Shown here: piece by piece, positions 36,686 to 44,949 of the stretch
Numbering within the stretch: position 1 is the stretch's first letter
Layout: each line of letters starts with the position of its first letter
NCBI RefSeq assembly: GCF_014323725.1
Contig: NZ_JABVED010000003.1
Location: 62,001-126,000, forward strand
Reading direction: 5' to 3'
Origin: Actinokineospora xionganensis
GTDB taxonomy: Bacteria > Actinomycetota > Actinomycetes > Mycobacteriales > Pseudonocardiaceae
DNA length: 64,000 nucleotides
Made by a program: the position numbers and the translations under genes
The notes under the pieces: generated by a model
Told to the model about the DNA's origin: nothing
Seen by the model: the letters and a program-made list of their open reading frames with translations, nothing else
Databases searched by the model: none

Positions 36686-38068
36686 TCAGAGTTCGAGCCT
36701 GCGCGCCTGGTCGGAGATGAAAAGGCCGCCCGGGTCGACGCTGTGGCGCACCTTGCGCCACTCGTCGAGCCGCGGGTACATGCGGTGGAAGGTCTCCGGC
36801 GCGGTGCGCGACTCCTTCGCCAGGTACAGCCGCCCGCCGACGCCCAGCACGAGTTCGTCGAGCTCGGCGCAGAACGCCGGAAGTCCTGGGGTGATCGGGA
36901 AGTCGACGGTGATCGTCCACCCCGGCCGCGGGAACGACAGCGGTGCCGCGTTGCCCTCGCCCATCCGCTTGAGCACGTTGAGGAACGACACGTGCCCGGA
37001 CTCGGCGATGCGCCGCACGATCCGGCGCAGGTCGGCGTCGGCCTCGAACGGGATGATGAACTGGTACTGCAGGAACCCGTTCGGCCCGTAGGCCCGGTTC
37101 CACTCCCCGAACAGGTCGAGCGGGTGGTAGAACGCCGTCAGGTTCTGGATCTGGCCGCGGGCCTGCTTCGGTGCCTTGCGGTACCAGGCCTCGCCGAGCG
37201 CGCGGAACGTCAGCTTGTTGGCCAGCCCGTTGGGAAACACGTTGGGCAGGGTCAGCAGTTGCGGCGCGTCGAACTTCAGCGGGTGCGCCCGCAGCTTCTT
37301 CGGCAGTTGGTCCACTGTGGCCAGTGAGCCGCGGGAGAACACCGCGCGGCCGAGTTTGTCGCCGGTGGAGATGGAGTCGAACCAGGCCATCGAGTAGTCG
37401 TAGTTCTCGTCGGACCCGTCGGCGAACAGCGACAGCGTCTCGTCCAAAGTGGACGTCCGATCGGTGTCGACCACGAAGTAGGCGCTCTCGATGTGCTTGA
37501 GCGCCACCGTCGCGCGCAGGATGATCCCGGTCAGGCCCATGCCGCCCACGGTCGCCCAGAACAGCTCCGACTCGGGACCGTCCGGGGTGATCGTGCGCAC
37601 CCGGCCGTCGGCGGTGAGCAGGTCCATCGACCGCACGTGGTTGCCGAAGCTGCCCGCGGTGTGGTGGTTCTTGCCGTGGATGTCGGACCCGATGGCGCCG
37701 CCGATCGTGACCTGCCGGGTCCCGGGCAGCACCGGCACCCACAGGCCGAACGGCAGCGCGGCACGCATCAGCTGGTCGAGGTTCACCCCGGCGTCGATGA
37801 CGGCCAGGCCGGTGTCCGCGTCGATCGAGTGGATCCGGTCCAGGCCGTTCATGTCGACGACCATGCCGCCCGCGTTCTGTGCCGGGTCGCCGTAGGACCG
37901 GCCCAGCCCGCGCGCGATGACCCCGCGCTCGGTCGCCTGCGCCACCGCCGCGATGACCTGGTCTTCGGTCGTCGGATGAGCGACTCTGGCGACCGACGGC
38001 GCCGTGCGGCCCCAGCCGGTCAGCGCGCGGGTCTCGAACTCCGGTCCTGCGTTTGAAACAGCCTCCAC
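36686..38068 (-). CDS. dprE1: Decaprenylphosphoryl-ribose 2-oxidase DprE1, with Thr at position 387
   Basis: This 460-residue FAD oxidase of the VAO fold oxidises C2 of decaprenylphosphoryl-ribose, the first half of its epimerisation to arabinose. FAD-binding segments GLGRSYGD (54-61) and [10 protein letters not shown] (127-136) are present, and the catalytic-site residues Tyr314 and Lys418 fall at the same numbers as in the M. tuberculosis enzyme. The residue equal to Cys387, the covalent target of benzothiazinones, is Thr387 (codon at 36908-36910). The GTG start at 38068 has a weak ribosome site. gtrA lies divergently 35 bases away, as in the Rv3789-Rv3791 arrangement but inverted. Confidence 0.95.
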   Translation of the reverse strand: MEAVSNAGPEFETRALTGWGRTAPSVARVAHPTTEDQVIAAVAQATERGVIARGLGRSYGDPAQNAGGMVVDMNGLDRIHSIDADTGLAVIDAGVNLDQLMRAALPFGLWVPVLPGTRQVTIGGAIGSDIHGKNHHTAGSFGNHVRSMDLLTADGRVRTITPDGPESELFWATVGGMGLTGIILRATVALKHIESAYFVVDTDRTSTLDETLSLFADGSDENYDYSMAWFDSISTGDKLGRAVFSRGSLATVDQLPKKLRAHPLKFDAPQLLTLPNVFPNGLANKLTFRALGEAWYRKAPKQARGQIQNLTAFYHPLDLFGEWNRAYGPNGFLQYQFIIPFEADADLRRIVRRIAESGHVSFLNVLKRMGEGNAAPLSFPRPGWTITVDFPITPGLPAFCAELDELVLGVGGRLYLAKESRTAPETFHRMYPRLDEWRKVRHSVDPGGLFISDQARRLEL

Positions 38069-38103
38069 CCAAGCCAGCGTAGCGGCGTCCCTAGACTGAC
38101 CGG

Positions 38104-38520
38104 GTGGCCGAGGTCAGGAGCGACTCCGAGCGCGCGGGGCTGGTGAGACAGCTCACGCGCTTCGTCATGGTCGGCGGGTTCTGCGCCCTGGTCGACTCCG
38201 GCGCCTACTGGGCGCTGCTTCAGGCGGGCACCTGGGTGCACCTGGCCAAGGCGCTGAGCTTCATCGCGGGCACCACCACCGCCTACTTCCTGAACAAGCG
38301 CTTCACGTTCGCAGGCGCGGCCGACCGCGGCGCGAGCCAGGCGGGCGGGTTCGCCCTGCTCTACACCGTGACGTTCTTCGTCAACGTCGGGACGAACGCG
38401 CTGATGCTGCAGCTGCTACCCGAGGTGCGTTGGGAGTACGCCATCGCGTGGGTTGTCGCCCAGGCCGTCGGGACGACGATCAACTTTGTGATGCTGCGGA
38501 CCGTCGTCTTCCGGCAGTGA
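38104..38520 (+). CDS. GtrA-family small membrane protein
   Basis: The 138-residue product has four hydrophobic helices (about 19-38, 45-63, 80-105, 112-132) with [23 protein letters not shown] and FVMLRTVVF, the diagnostic GtrA segments. The mycobacterial counterpart Rv3789, next to dprE1, was first proposed to flip decaprenyl-phospho-arabinose and later to recruit the AftA-type machinery; both are recalled. Here it is divergent from dprE1. Its stop abuts the stop of the convergent 87-residue gene (38518-38523). Confidence 0.9.
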   Translation: MAEVRSDSERAGLVRQLTRFVMVGGFCALVDSGAYWALLQAGTWVHLAKALSFIAGTTTAYFLNKRFTFAGAADRGASQAGGFALLYTVTFFVNVGTNALMLQLLPEVRWEYAIAWVVAQAVGTTINFVMLRTVVFRQ

Positions 38521-38787
38521 TCACACGCCGAAGCCACTGACCTTCCGGTTGGCGCTGCCGTAGACGCGGACATGCGAGGGCAGCTCGTCGAGGTGTGCGG
38601 CGACGACATGCCCGAAGTTCACCGCGACCGTGTTGCCGTCGTCGAGTTCGAGGGTGTCGACACCGCCCGAGGCCATCAGGACCGGCAGCCGGGGCTTGAT
38701 GCTCTTGGCGCTCTTGGGGGAGAGCGTGAAGACGACCTCGTTGCCGGTGGCGAGGTGGAGGATGAGGGTGCGCTGGGAATCGCTCAT
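38521..38787 (-). CDS. Small protein of unknown function, 87 residues
   Basis: ATG 38787 has AGGTGGG upstream. The product looks like a compact beta-rich domain (LILHLATGNEVVFTL, then DTLELDDGNTVAVNFGHVVAAHL) and ends in a basic tail. No signal peptide, membrane segment or known motif is seen. It lies 74 bases downstream of the four-gene WXG operon on the same strand and may belong to it. Confidence 0.65.
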   Translation of the reverse strand: MSDSQRTLILHLATGNEVVFTLSPKSAKSIKPRLPVLMASGGVDTLELDDGNTVAVNFGHVVAAHLDELPSHVRVYGSANRKVSGFGV

Positions 38788-38861
38788 GGGTCCCACCTGA
38801 CCACCGCATCCTTTGGCGGGCAAGTGGGGTTCACTGGTAGCGGATCAGCTACGAGCGGAAG

Positions 38862-39500
38862 TCAGTGCCGGTTCATCTCTTTCGCCAGCATGGCGCCCCG
38901 ACCGACGCCATCGTCGCGGACGTAGAGCTGTGAGCCGTCGGCGAAAGCGACCCGGACGAAGGTCGGCGCGGGAATCGACCGGCCCAGCATCACCGGCCCG
39001 ATCCCCGCGACCCGCGACGCGGGCACGCTGTACTGGACGTGGACCGGGTCTTCCGGGTCCCACCCGGTCTTCGAGGAGACGACGTAGTCATAGGCGCGGC
39101 CGAGCAGGCTGCCGCGATCCTCGGCCGGCGCCTTGGGCTGGTCGGCGAGAAGCTTCCTCGGAAAGCTGACGGTCAGCCGCTTGTGGGTCGCCAGGATCGC
39201 GACGACGCCAAGCCCCGAAGCGGCCTGCTCCGCCATGAGTGCCGCGTCTTGGCCGGGATGGCTCGCTTCGGCCCACATGCCGATCGCCGGGTCGTCCGCC
39301 CAGTCGTTGGCCACGAACTCGCCCCGCGCGATCACCTGTGCGGGAAGCGGCCACTTCGGGTCGTCGAAGACCAGTTTCGGGGCGTCCGGCCGTGGTCGTC
39401 GGGGCACCTCGACCGCGCCCGAGACTCGGGTTCCCACGGCGAGGTTCTCGCACAGCAGCAGGTGCAGGACGGTCTCGTCACTATCCAGAACCGCGGTCAC
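38862..39500 (-). CDS. Unknown protein, fourth gene of the YbaB/WXG operon
   Basis: This 212-residue product has no recognised domain. It is mixed alpha/beta by composition, with a segment GVVAILATHKRLTVSF in the middle and VRVAFADGSQLYVRDDG near the end. No signal peptide is visible. Its GTG start overlaps the stop of the preceding gene (GTGA), so it is translationally coupled. The segment EHTVIAEF/RVELVDGS of its upstream neighbour and FVRVAFADGSQL here suggest both proteins end in a similar small beta domain. Function is likely tied to the WXG protein of the operon. Confidence 0.75.
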   Translation of the reverse strand: MTAVLDSDETVLHLLLCENLAVGTRVSGAVEVPRRPRPDAPKLVFDDPKWPLPAQVIARGEFVANDWADDPAIGMWAEASHPGQDAALMAEQAASGLGVVAILATHKRLTVSFPRKLLADQPKAPAEDRGSLLGRAYDYVVSSKTGWDPEDPVHVQYSVPASRVAGIGPVMLGRSIPAPTFVRVAFADGSQLYVRDDGVGRGAMLAKEMNRH

Positions 39501-40180
39501 TCAGGGGCTCCATGAGAGAGAGCGAGCATCCGCTCGACCTGGGCCTTGTCGGCACCTGCCGGAATGAAGTCGATGGCCGACCCGTCGACCAGCTCGACCC
39601 GCAGCGCGGGCCGCCGCCCCATCGACGTTTTGCGCTCCACGAGCGTGATGGCCCGGATCTGGGTGCGCGCGAACTCGGCGATGACAGTGTGCTCGCGGGG
39701 GCCACTTGTCTCCACGCCGGCGTTGGTCAAAGGCGAGCTGACAACGTCCGCCACGAGCTTCCCGACTTCGGCCACGCCGCGAAAGAAGCCCTTCTTCTTC
39801 GGCTCGGGCTCCGGCTCGGGGTTCTTGACCGCGACTGCCCGAAGCAGCCGCCCAGTCGTCAGCGCCCACATCGAGGGGTCCCGGAATTGGAACCCATGGG
39901 CCACCGCGAGACCGTCCGGGGAGTTGCCTGCGAGAACCACGTCGGGCGGGGTCGACCTGCCTGAATCGCTACCCGCTTCGGGCGGTGAGAGGATCATGAG
40001 CGCGGCTCCGACGCCTCCGGCGGCGGCGCGCGAGAGAAAGCCCGGCGTCGGGGTGCCGTCCGGGTTGAGTCCGGGCACGTCGAAGTGCTGCAATCCGGTC
40101 CGGGTCGCCCAGAGCAATCCCTCGCCAGGTCCGAGCAGCCGCCGAGCCGTGAATCCAGGCATCAGAATATGCGGATCCAT
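39497..40180 (-). CDS. Unknown protein, third gene of the YbaB/WXG operon
   Basis: The 227-residue product is not recognised. It has one weakly hydrophobic region (FLSRAAAGGVGAALMIL, ~48-64), a charged linker EPEPEPKKKGFF at ~122-133, and a C-terminal beta-rich domain (RAITLVERKTSMGRRPALRV, then VELVDGSAIDFI) resembling a PH-like or bacterial PH-domain strand order, which is only a guess. ATG 40180 has GAGGG at a suitable distance. It follows the WXG gene by 10 bases and overlaps the next gene by GTGA. Confidence 0.75.
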   Translation of the reverse strand: MDPHILMPGFTARRLLGPGEGLLWATRTGLQHFDVPGLNPDGTPTPGFLSRAAAGGVGAALMILSPPEAGSDSGRSTPPDVVLAGNSPDGLAVAHGFQFRDPSMWALTTGRLLRAVAVKNPEPEPEPKKKGFFRGVAEVGKLVADVVSSPLTNAGVETSGPREHTVIAEFARTQIRAITLVERKTSMGRRPALRVELVDGSAIDFIPAGADKAQVERMLALSHGAPE

Positions 40181-40190
40181 GACGCTGCCC

Positions 40191-41654
40191 TCACTCGTTC
40201 AGGGTGAAGCCCCGGTCCGTGTCGGCCCGGCGCTCCTCCTCGGTCGAGGGGTCCATCGCCTTGTTGTAGCCCTTCTCGACGCCGTACTCGATGACCGCGC
40301 CAGGGACATTCTCCATGGCCGCGTTGGTGGCAGCGATGCTTCCGGTGGTGGTGCCGCTGAGGCCTGCCATCCGAAGCCCGGCATCGGCCACATTCTGGGC
40401 GAGCGCCTGCTCGCCGGTGACATTTTTGCCGAACACGTTGGCGCTCGACTTGGATACGCCTGTGGCGGCGTCCCCCTTGGTGAGGATCTTGAAAGCCGGG
40501 TTGCTGTCGATCTTGCGGGCGATGTACTTCTGCGCCATGTTTCCGTCTCGAAGGTTCTCCATCTTGGACACGACAGTCCGGAGACGCCCGGTACGGAGCG
40601 CCTTGAGCAGGTCCTCCAACTTGGTGAAGATCGGCTTGAGCTTGTGCAGCAGGTTGGCGACCTTGGTGCCCAGCCGGGTGCCGGTGATCGCGACCTGCGC
40701 GGTGGTGAGCCCGGTGGCCGCCGCCACGGAGGCGCCCGCGGTGATCCAGGAGGCGGCCAGGGCCGCGATCCACTCGATGATCAGACCGATCACGAGTTCC
40801 TGGATGATGTCGATGACGGTCTCGACGAACAGGTCGAACAGGTCGGCCGCGAGGTCCAGGTTCTCCTTGAGCCCCCGGATGTCCGAGGCCATGGCCTTGG
40901 CGCCCTCGGCGAACTCGGCCATCTCGGCGCGGAAGGCGTCGCCCGCCTCGCCCTCCCAGACCGGCTGGGTGGCGTCGGAGCGCTGCTTCTCGTGTTCGCC
41001 CGCGCCCTCGACCCACTGGGCGATCTTCTCCCAGCCCTCGCCCGTGCTGCGCATCTGCTCGGGGTCGCCGATCGCCGGTTCGAGCACGAACTCGACGAGC
41101 GGGCTGATCACCAGGCCGATGAGGAAGCCGAGGCCGTTGTCGAAGAACGCCTGACCGGGGCTGGTGACGGCCTCGAGCTGCTGCATGCGGGCGTTCACCG
41201 TGGCGATGGCGATCTCCGGCGGCGTGCCCGCGTCGGCGAGGTCGGAGCTCGCGTTCACCCACGAGCTGCCGTAGCCGGCGTGCTGCTCCAGGTAGCCCTT
41301 CGACTTGCCGTCGCCCGCGTTCACCGAGCCGATGCCGCCCGGCCCGTCGAGGGAGCCGGATAGCTGCCCATAGGTCCCGGCCTCACCGGTGTCGGTGCTG
41401 CTGTAGTTCTTCGCGGTGTCGGTGACCGCCGCCGACACCGCGGACATGTACGTCTTCGCCTGGGTGGCGAGCTGCTGGCATTCCTCGACGTTGTTGAAGT
41501 ACGCGAACGCGAGGAACTCGCCCAGCGGCCCGAAGCAGTCGTCGGACACCCGCGCCTGCTCGAAGACGCCCGCGAGCGCGCCGAAGTGCTCGCCGGTGGC
41601 CTCCGAGCCCAAGCTGTAGGCAGCGAGCGCCTCGCCGCTGATGATCATGGTCAT
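40191..41654 (-). CDS. WXG-motif helical protein, probable type VII secretion-related substrate
   Basis: This 487-residue protein is mostly helical. Residues 1-85 resemble an ESX-type four-helix unit, and the motif PVWEGEAGDAF places W-E-G at 233-235 in the turn between two helices, as in WXG100 proteins. Hydrophobic helices lie at ~173-193 and ~283-325 and could insert in a membrane. The C-terminus is a low-complexity, charged region with no toxin domain I recognise. ATG 41654 overlaps the stop of the YbaB-like gene. No EccC, EccD or MycP gene is in the window, so secretion would depend on machinery elsewhere. Confidence 0.75.
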   Translation of the reverse strand: MTMIISGEALAAYSLGSEATGEHFGALAGVFEQARVSDDCFGPLGEFLAFAYFNNVEECQQLATQAKTYMSAVSAAVTDTAKNYSSTDTGEAGTYGQLSGSLDGPGGIGSVNAGDGKSKGYLEQHAGYGSSWVNASSDLADAGTPPEIAIATVNARMQQLEAVTSPGQAFFDNGLGFLIGLVISPLVEFVLEPAIGDPEQMRSTGEGWEKIAQWVEGAGEHEKQRSDATQPVWEGEAGDAFRAEMAEFAEGAKAMASDIRGLKENLDLAADLFDLFVETVIDIIQELVIGLIIEWIAALAASWITAGASVAAATGLTTAQVAITGTRLGTKVANLLHKLKPIFTKLEDLLKALRTGRLRTVVSKMENLRDGNMAQKYIARKIDSNPAFKILTKGDAATGVSKSSANVFGKNVTGEQALAQNVADAGLRMAGLSGTTTGSIAATNAAMENVPGAVIEYGVEKGYNKAMDPSTEEERRADTDRGFTLNE

Positions 41655-42175
41655 CGGTTGCCCCCGAAAATCGAACCAGTCGAGAAGTCGTCGTCGTCAC
41701 CGTCTTCGACGGGGCGCGGCGGACGCTGGTTCCGGCTGGGCGGGGGCGCGGCGAAATCGGCCCGGGAGGCGCCGGGCGGCGGCGGCGCGGGCAGTGCCGC
41801 GGGCGGCGGGGGAGCCGAGGGGCCGATCGGCGGCTGGTTCGGTGTGTGCGCCCGGAACGCCTCCTGGAACTGGGCGAACTTGTCCTCGCCGACGGCCGGG
41901 CGTACGAGCTGCTCCATCGCGGCCGCGGCCTGCATGGTGGCCTGCCGGATGGTGCCGAGGATCTCCTGCGTGAGCTGGACGTGCGACATCTTCATCGCCG
42001 CCGGACCCAGTTGCAGGCCGAGAACCGCGCCGGAGGGGGCCACGGTCACCGTCACCGAGCCGTCTCCGTTGCGCGCGCTGCCCTTGAGCTGCGCGATGCC
42101 CTCCTTGAGCGCCGAAGCCCGGGCTGCTTGTTCCTCGAAGCGTCGCATGGTCGCCTGGAGCTTGGCCTCGTCCAT
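41651..42175 (-). CDS. YbaB/EbfC-like protein with a proline-rich tail
   Basis: The 174-residue product has an N-terminal YbaB/EbfC-like domain: coiled helix MDEAKLQATMRRFEEQAARA, a beta hairpin with GSVTVTVAPSGAVLGLQL, then a long helix. In actinobacteria such domains occur in ESX-linked proteins of the EspL type. Residues ~110-165 are proline/alanine-rich (PSAPPPPAALPAPPPPGAS), followed by an acidic patch. ATG 42175 has GAGAGGAC upstream. It is the first gene of the four-gene operon running to 38862. Confidence 0.82.
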   Translation of the reverse strand: MDEAKLQATMRRFEEQAARASALKEGIAQLKGSARNGDGSVTVTVAPSGAVLGLQLGPAAMKMSHVQLTQEILGTIRQATMQAAAAMEQLVRPAVGEDKFAQFQEAFRAHTPNQPPIGPSAPPPPAALPAPPPPGASRADFAAPPPSRNQRPPRPVEDGDDDDFSTGSIFGGNR

Positions 42176-42292
42176 CGCTAGTCCTCTCGTTCGGCGGTGC
42201 CCAGCACGCACAGTATCCGCGTTTAGCGGCTCACGTCAGGAGTTCGCGGAACGTCGGGTCGGTGCGGCACCACCTGACGGGAGCGTGCGGGC

Positions 42293-43198
42293 TCAGGCCC
42301 GGAAGAACTTCTCCTGGCGACCCTTGCGCACCAGCTTCAGCCATTCCATGAAGGCCTTCGGATCGCGTTTGGTGCCGAGGAAGTACATGCCGAAGCGGAC
42401 GACTTCGAGCATGCCGATCTTGCGCATCCCCGGCTGCGACATCAGGTACCCGCGGTTGCGATAGGTGTAGTACCGCTTGATCGCGTTGTCCGGGTCCTGC
42501 GCGTGGAACCGGCCGCCGAGCATCGGCTTGAACTCGTCCGAGCCGTCCGGGTGCAGGTAGGACACGGTCAGGCAGGTGCCGAACGGCAGGCCCGAGCGCA
42601 CGAGCCTGCGGTGCACCTCCACCTCGTCGCCGCGGAAGAACAGCCGGTAGTCCGGGACGCCGACCACATCGAGGGTGTCCGCGCGGAACAGGGCACCGTT
42701 GAACAGCGACGCGATGCCCGGCAGGAAGTCCTCCCCGAGCTCCTGCGCGCTGCGCTTCCACGTCAGGCCGCGGCGCAGCGGGAACGCGAGCTTCTCCGGC
42801 GCCTCGATGTTCGTCACGACCGGCGAGACCTCGGCCAGGCCGCGCTTCTCCGCGACGTCGAGCAGGGTGCCCAGGACCGACTCGTCGGCCGGGCGGCCGT
42901 CGTCGTCGGCGAGCCACAGCCAGTCCGCGCCCATGGCCAGCGCGTGCAGCATGCCCAGGGCGAAGCCGCCCGCGCCGCCGAGGTTGCGGTGCGACACCAG
43001 GTACGTCGTGGGCACGCCACACGACTCGACGATGTCGCGGGCCGGGTCGTCGGGGCCGTTGTCGACGACGACGACGTGCTCCGGCGGCCGGGTCTGCGCC
43101 GCGATCATCTTCAAGGAGTCCGCGAGCAGCGCCCGGCGGTGCCTGGTGACCACCACGGCCACGACGGATCCCGGTGGCAGCTGCTGCGCGGTGGTCAT
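42293..43198 (-). CDS. glfT1: Galactofuranosyltransferase GlfT1
   Basis: This 301-residue GT2 enzyme adds the first galactofuranose residues to the rhamnosyl linker of the lipid-bound galactan primer. It has VAVVVTRHRR, VVDNGPDD, the glycine block RNLGGAGGFALGMLHALAMG (71-90) and the DDD donor site at 98-100. FLPGIASLFNGALFRAD and RLFFRGDEVEVHRRL match mycobacterial GlfT1 (Rv3782) closely. Its ATG overlaps the stop of wzt (ATGA). The gene order wzm-wzt-glfT1 differs slightly from mycobacteria, where glfT1 lies between wzt and wzm. Confidence 0.95.
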   Translation of the reverse strand: MTTAQQLPPGSVVAVVVTRHRRALLADSLKMIAAQTRPPEHVVVVDNGPDDPARDIVESCGVPTTYLVSHRNLGGAGGFALGMLHALAMGADWLWLADDDGRPADESVLGTLLDVAEKRGLAEVSPVVTNIEAPEKLAFPLRRGLTWKRSAQELGEDFLPGIASLFNGALFRADTLDVVGVPDYRLFFRGDEVEVHRRLVRSGLPFGTCLTVSYLHPDGSDEFKPMLGGRFHAQDPDNAIKRYYTYRNRGYLMSQPGMRKIGMLEVVRFGMYFLGTKRDPKAFMEWLKLVRKGRQEKFFRA

Positions 43199-43986
43199 AG
43201 GGTCTCGCCGAGCCTTTCGAGGGTTTCCTTGCTCATGTGCTCGAACGGGTCGCGGCCCTTGTAGGCCGTGAGGACCTCACGCAGCGACCCGTGCATCTTG
43301 ACCCGGCCCTCGTCCATCCAGATGGCCGTGTTGCACAGCTCGAACAACAGGTCGTCCGAGTGCGAGGCGAAGACCAACATGCCGGACCTTCGTACCAGGT
43401 CGACGAGCCGGTCGCGAGCTTTGGCCATGAACGCCGCGTCGACCGCGCCGATTCCCTCGTCGAGCAGCAGGATCTCGGGGTCGATCGAGGTGACCACGCC
43501 CAGCGCGAGCCGGACCCGCATGCCGGTGGAGTAGGTGCGCAGCGGCAGATGCAGGTAGTCGCCCAGCTCGGTGAACTGGGAGATGTCCTCGACCCGCGCC
43601 TCCATCTGCTTGCGCGACATGCCCAGGAACAGGCCGCGGATCATGATGTTCTCGAGACCGGAGATCTCCGGGTCCATGCCGACCGCGAGGTCGAACACCG
43701 GGGCGATCTTGCCGTTGATCTTCGAGGTGCCGCGGGTGGGCTCGTAGATGCCCGAGAGCAGCCGCAGCAGCGTCGACTTGCCCGCGCCGTTGTGCCCGAC
43801 GAGCGCGACCCGGTCGCCCTCGTTCAGGGTGAGCGTGATGTCGTGCAGCGCCTCGATTATCGGGACTCTGGTCTCCGTGCCGATCTTGCCGCCGACCTTG
43901 CCGAGGACGGCCTTCTTCAGCGACCGCGTCTTCGCGTCGAAGATCGGGAAGTCGACGGAGGCGTTCTGGACCTCGATGCTGACCAT
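43195..43986 (-). CDS. wzt: ABC transporter ATPase for lipid-linked galactan export (Wzt-like)
   Basis: The 263-residue ATPase has Walker A GHNGAGKST at 64-72, the signature YSTGMRVR, Walker B ILLLDEGIGAVD and a switch His in VFASHSDD. It is the short, O-antigen-type Wzt without the C-terminal carbohydrate-binding domain, as in Rv3781. With Wzm it would move the lipid-linked galactan (or its linker) across the membrane. ATG 43986 (GAGG upstream) is preferred to GTG 44001. Confidence 0.93.
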   Translation of the reverse strand: MVSIEVQNASVDFPIFDAKTRSLKKAVLGKVGGKIGTETRVPIIEALHDITLTLNEGDRVALVGHNGAGKSTLLRLLSGIYEPTRGTSKINGKIAPVFDLAVGMDPEISGLENIMIRGLFLGMSRKQMEARVEDISQFTELGDYLHLPLRTYSTGMRVRLALGVVTSIDPEILLLDEGIGAVDAAFMAKARDRLVDLVRRSGMLVFASHSDDLLFELCNTAIWMDEGRVKMHGSLREVLTAYKGRDPFEHMSKETLERLGETL

Positions 43987-44001
43987 GTGGGGATGCCTCA
44001 C

Positions 44002-44949
44002 CTAGACCCAGTAGGAAACACGCGAACGGTAGTTGCGCATCGCGAGCATGGCCAAGGCCCACCCGACGATGGTGATACCGCCTACGACGGCCCAGTGGTG
44101 CCAGCTCTGCTGGCTGCCGATCAACGGGGCCCGGATGATCTGGATGAAGTGGTACAGCGGGTTGAGCTCGGCCACCCACACCATCCAGCCCGCGCTGGTG
44201 CCCAGCTTGCGGGTGATGAGGTCCACCGGCCACACGATCGGCGTCATGAAGAACAGCAGCTGCGTGAGCGCGCCGATCACCTGCGGGATGTCGCGGTAGC
44301 GGGTGCTGATGATGCCGAAGAGCAGCGCGACCCAGGTGCCGTTCAGGGCGAGCAGCACGAAGGCCGGGACGGCGTTGATGATCGTCCAGTCGAGACCGGG
44401 CTGCGGGATTCCGCCCTTGCTGAGCAGGTAGTCGTCCTGGACCAGGTCCGGGAAGAAGATGGCCAGCACGACGAGGTACACGAGCAGGTTGTGCACGAAC
44501 ATCAGCGCCAGTCGCCACACCGTGCGCAGCGCGTAGACGGTGAGCGGGGCGGGCAGGTGCTTGATCAGCCCCTCGTTGGAGATGAAGGTGTCCGCGCCCT
44601 CGGTCATGCAGCCGAGCATGAAGTTCCAGACGATGAACCCGACCGTGAGGTACGGCAGGAACGTCCCGATCTCCGTGTCGAACAGCGTCGAGTACAGCAG
44701 GCCCAGGCCCGCCGCGGTCACGGCCATGCTCAGGGTGATCCACAGCGGACCGATCACGGAACGCCGGTAGCGCTGCTTGATGTCCTGCCAACCGAGGTGC
44801 CCCCACAGCTCACGCTGCGCGAAGCCCTGTCGCAGATCCTCGACCGCACGACTGAACGTGCGCCCGGCGTGCACCACGGGCACGGGCTTCTCCTCGATCA
44901 GGGTTGCTTGCACGGGTCCCGAGACTACCGGCGTGGCCGTGGCACTCAC
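44002..44949 (-). CDS. wzm: ABC transporter permease for galactan export (Wzm-like)
   Basis: The 315-residue membrane protein has an N-terminal cytoplasmic helix (LWGHLGWQDIKQRYRRSVIGPLW), typical of ABC-2 polysaccharide exporters, followed by six hydrophobic segments. The mid-region MLGCMTEGADTFISNEGLIKH is also characteristic. It corresponds to mycobacterial Rv3783. The GTG start at 44949 overlaps the stop of the upstream methyltransferase (GTGA), and the stop is 15 bases before the wzt ATG. Confidence 0.93.
   Translation of the reverse strand: MSATATPVVSGPVQATLIEEKPVPVVHAGRTFSRAVEDLRQGFAQRELWGHLGWQDIKQRYRRSVIGPLWITLSMAVTAAGLGLLYSTLFDTEIGTFLPYLTVGFIVWNFMLGCMTEGADTFISNEGLIKHLPAPLTVYALRTVWRLALMFVHNLLVYLVVLAIFFPDLVQDDYLLSKGGIPQPGLDWTIINAVPAFVLLALNGTWVALLFGIISTRYRDIPQVIGALTQLLFFMTPIVWPVDLITRKLGTSAGWMVWVAELNPLYHFIQIIRAPLIGSQQSWHHWAVVGGITIVGWALAMLAMRNYRSRVSYWV

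Noticed and set aside
38521-38787. A toxin-antitoxin reading of the small genes near 38.5 kb
   Set aside because: The 87-residue protein has no antitoxin or toxin motif and its neighbours are gtrA and the WXG operon.
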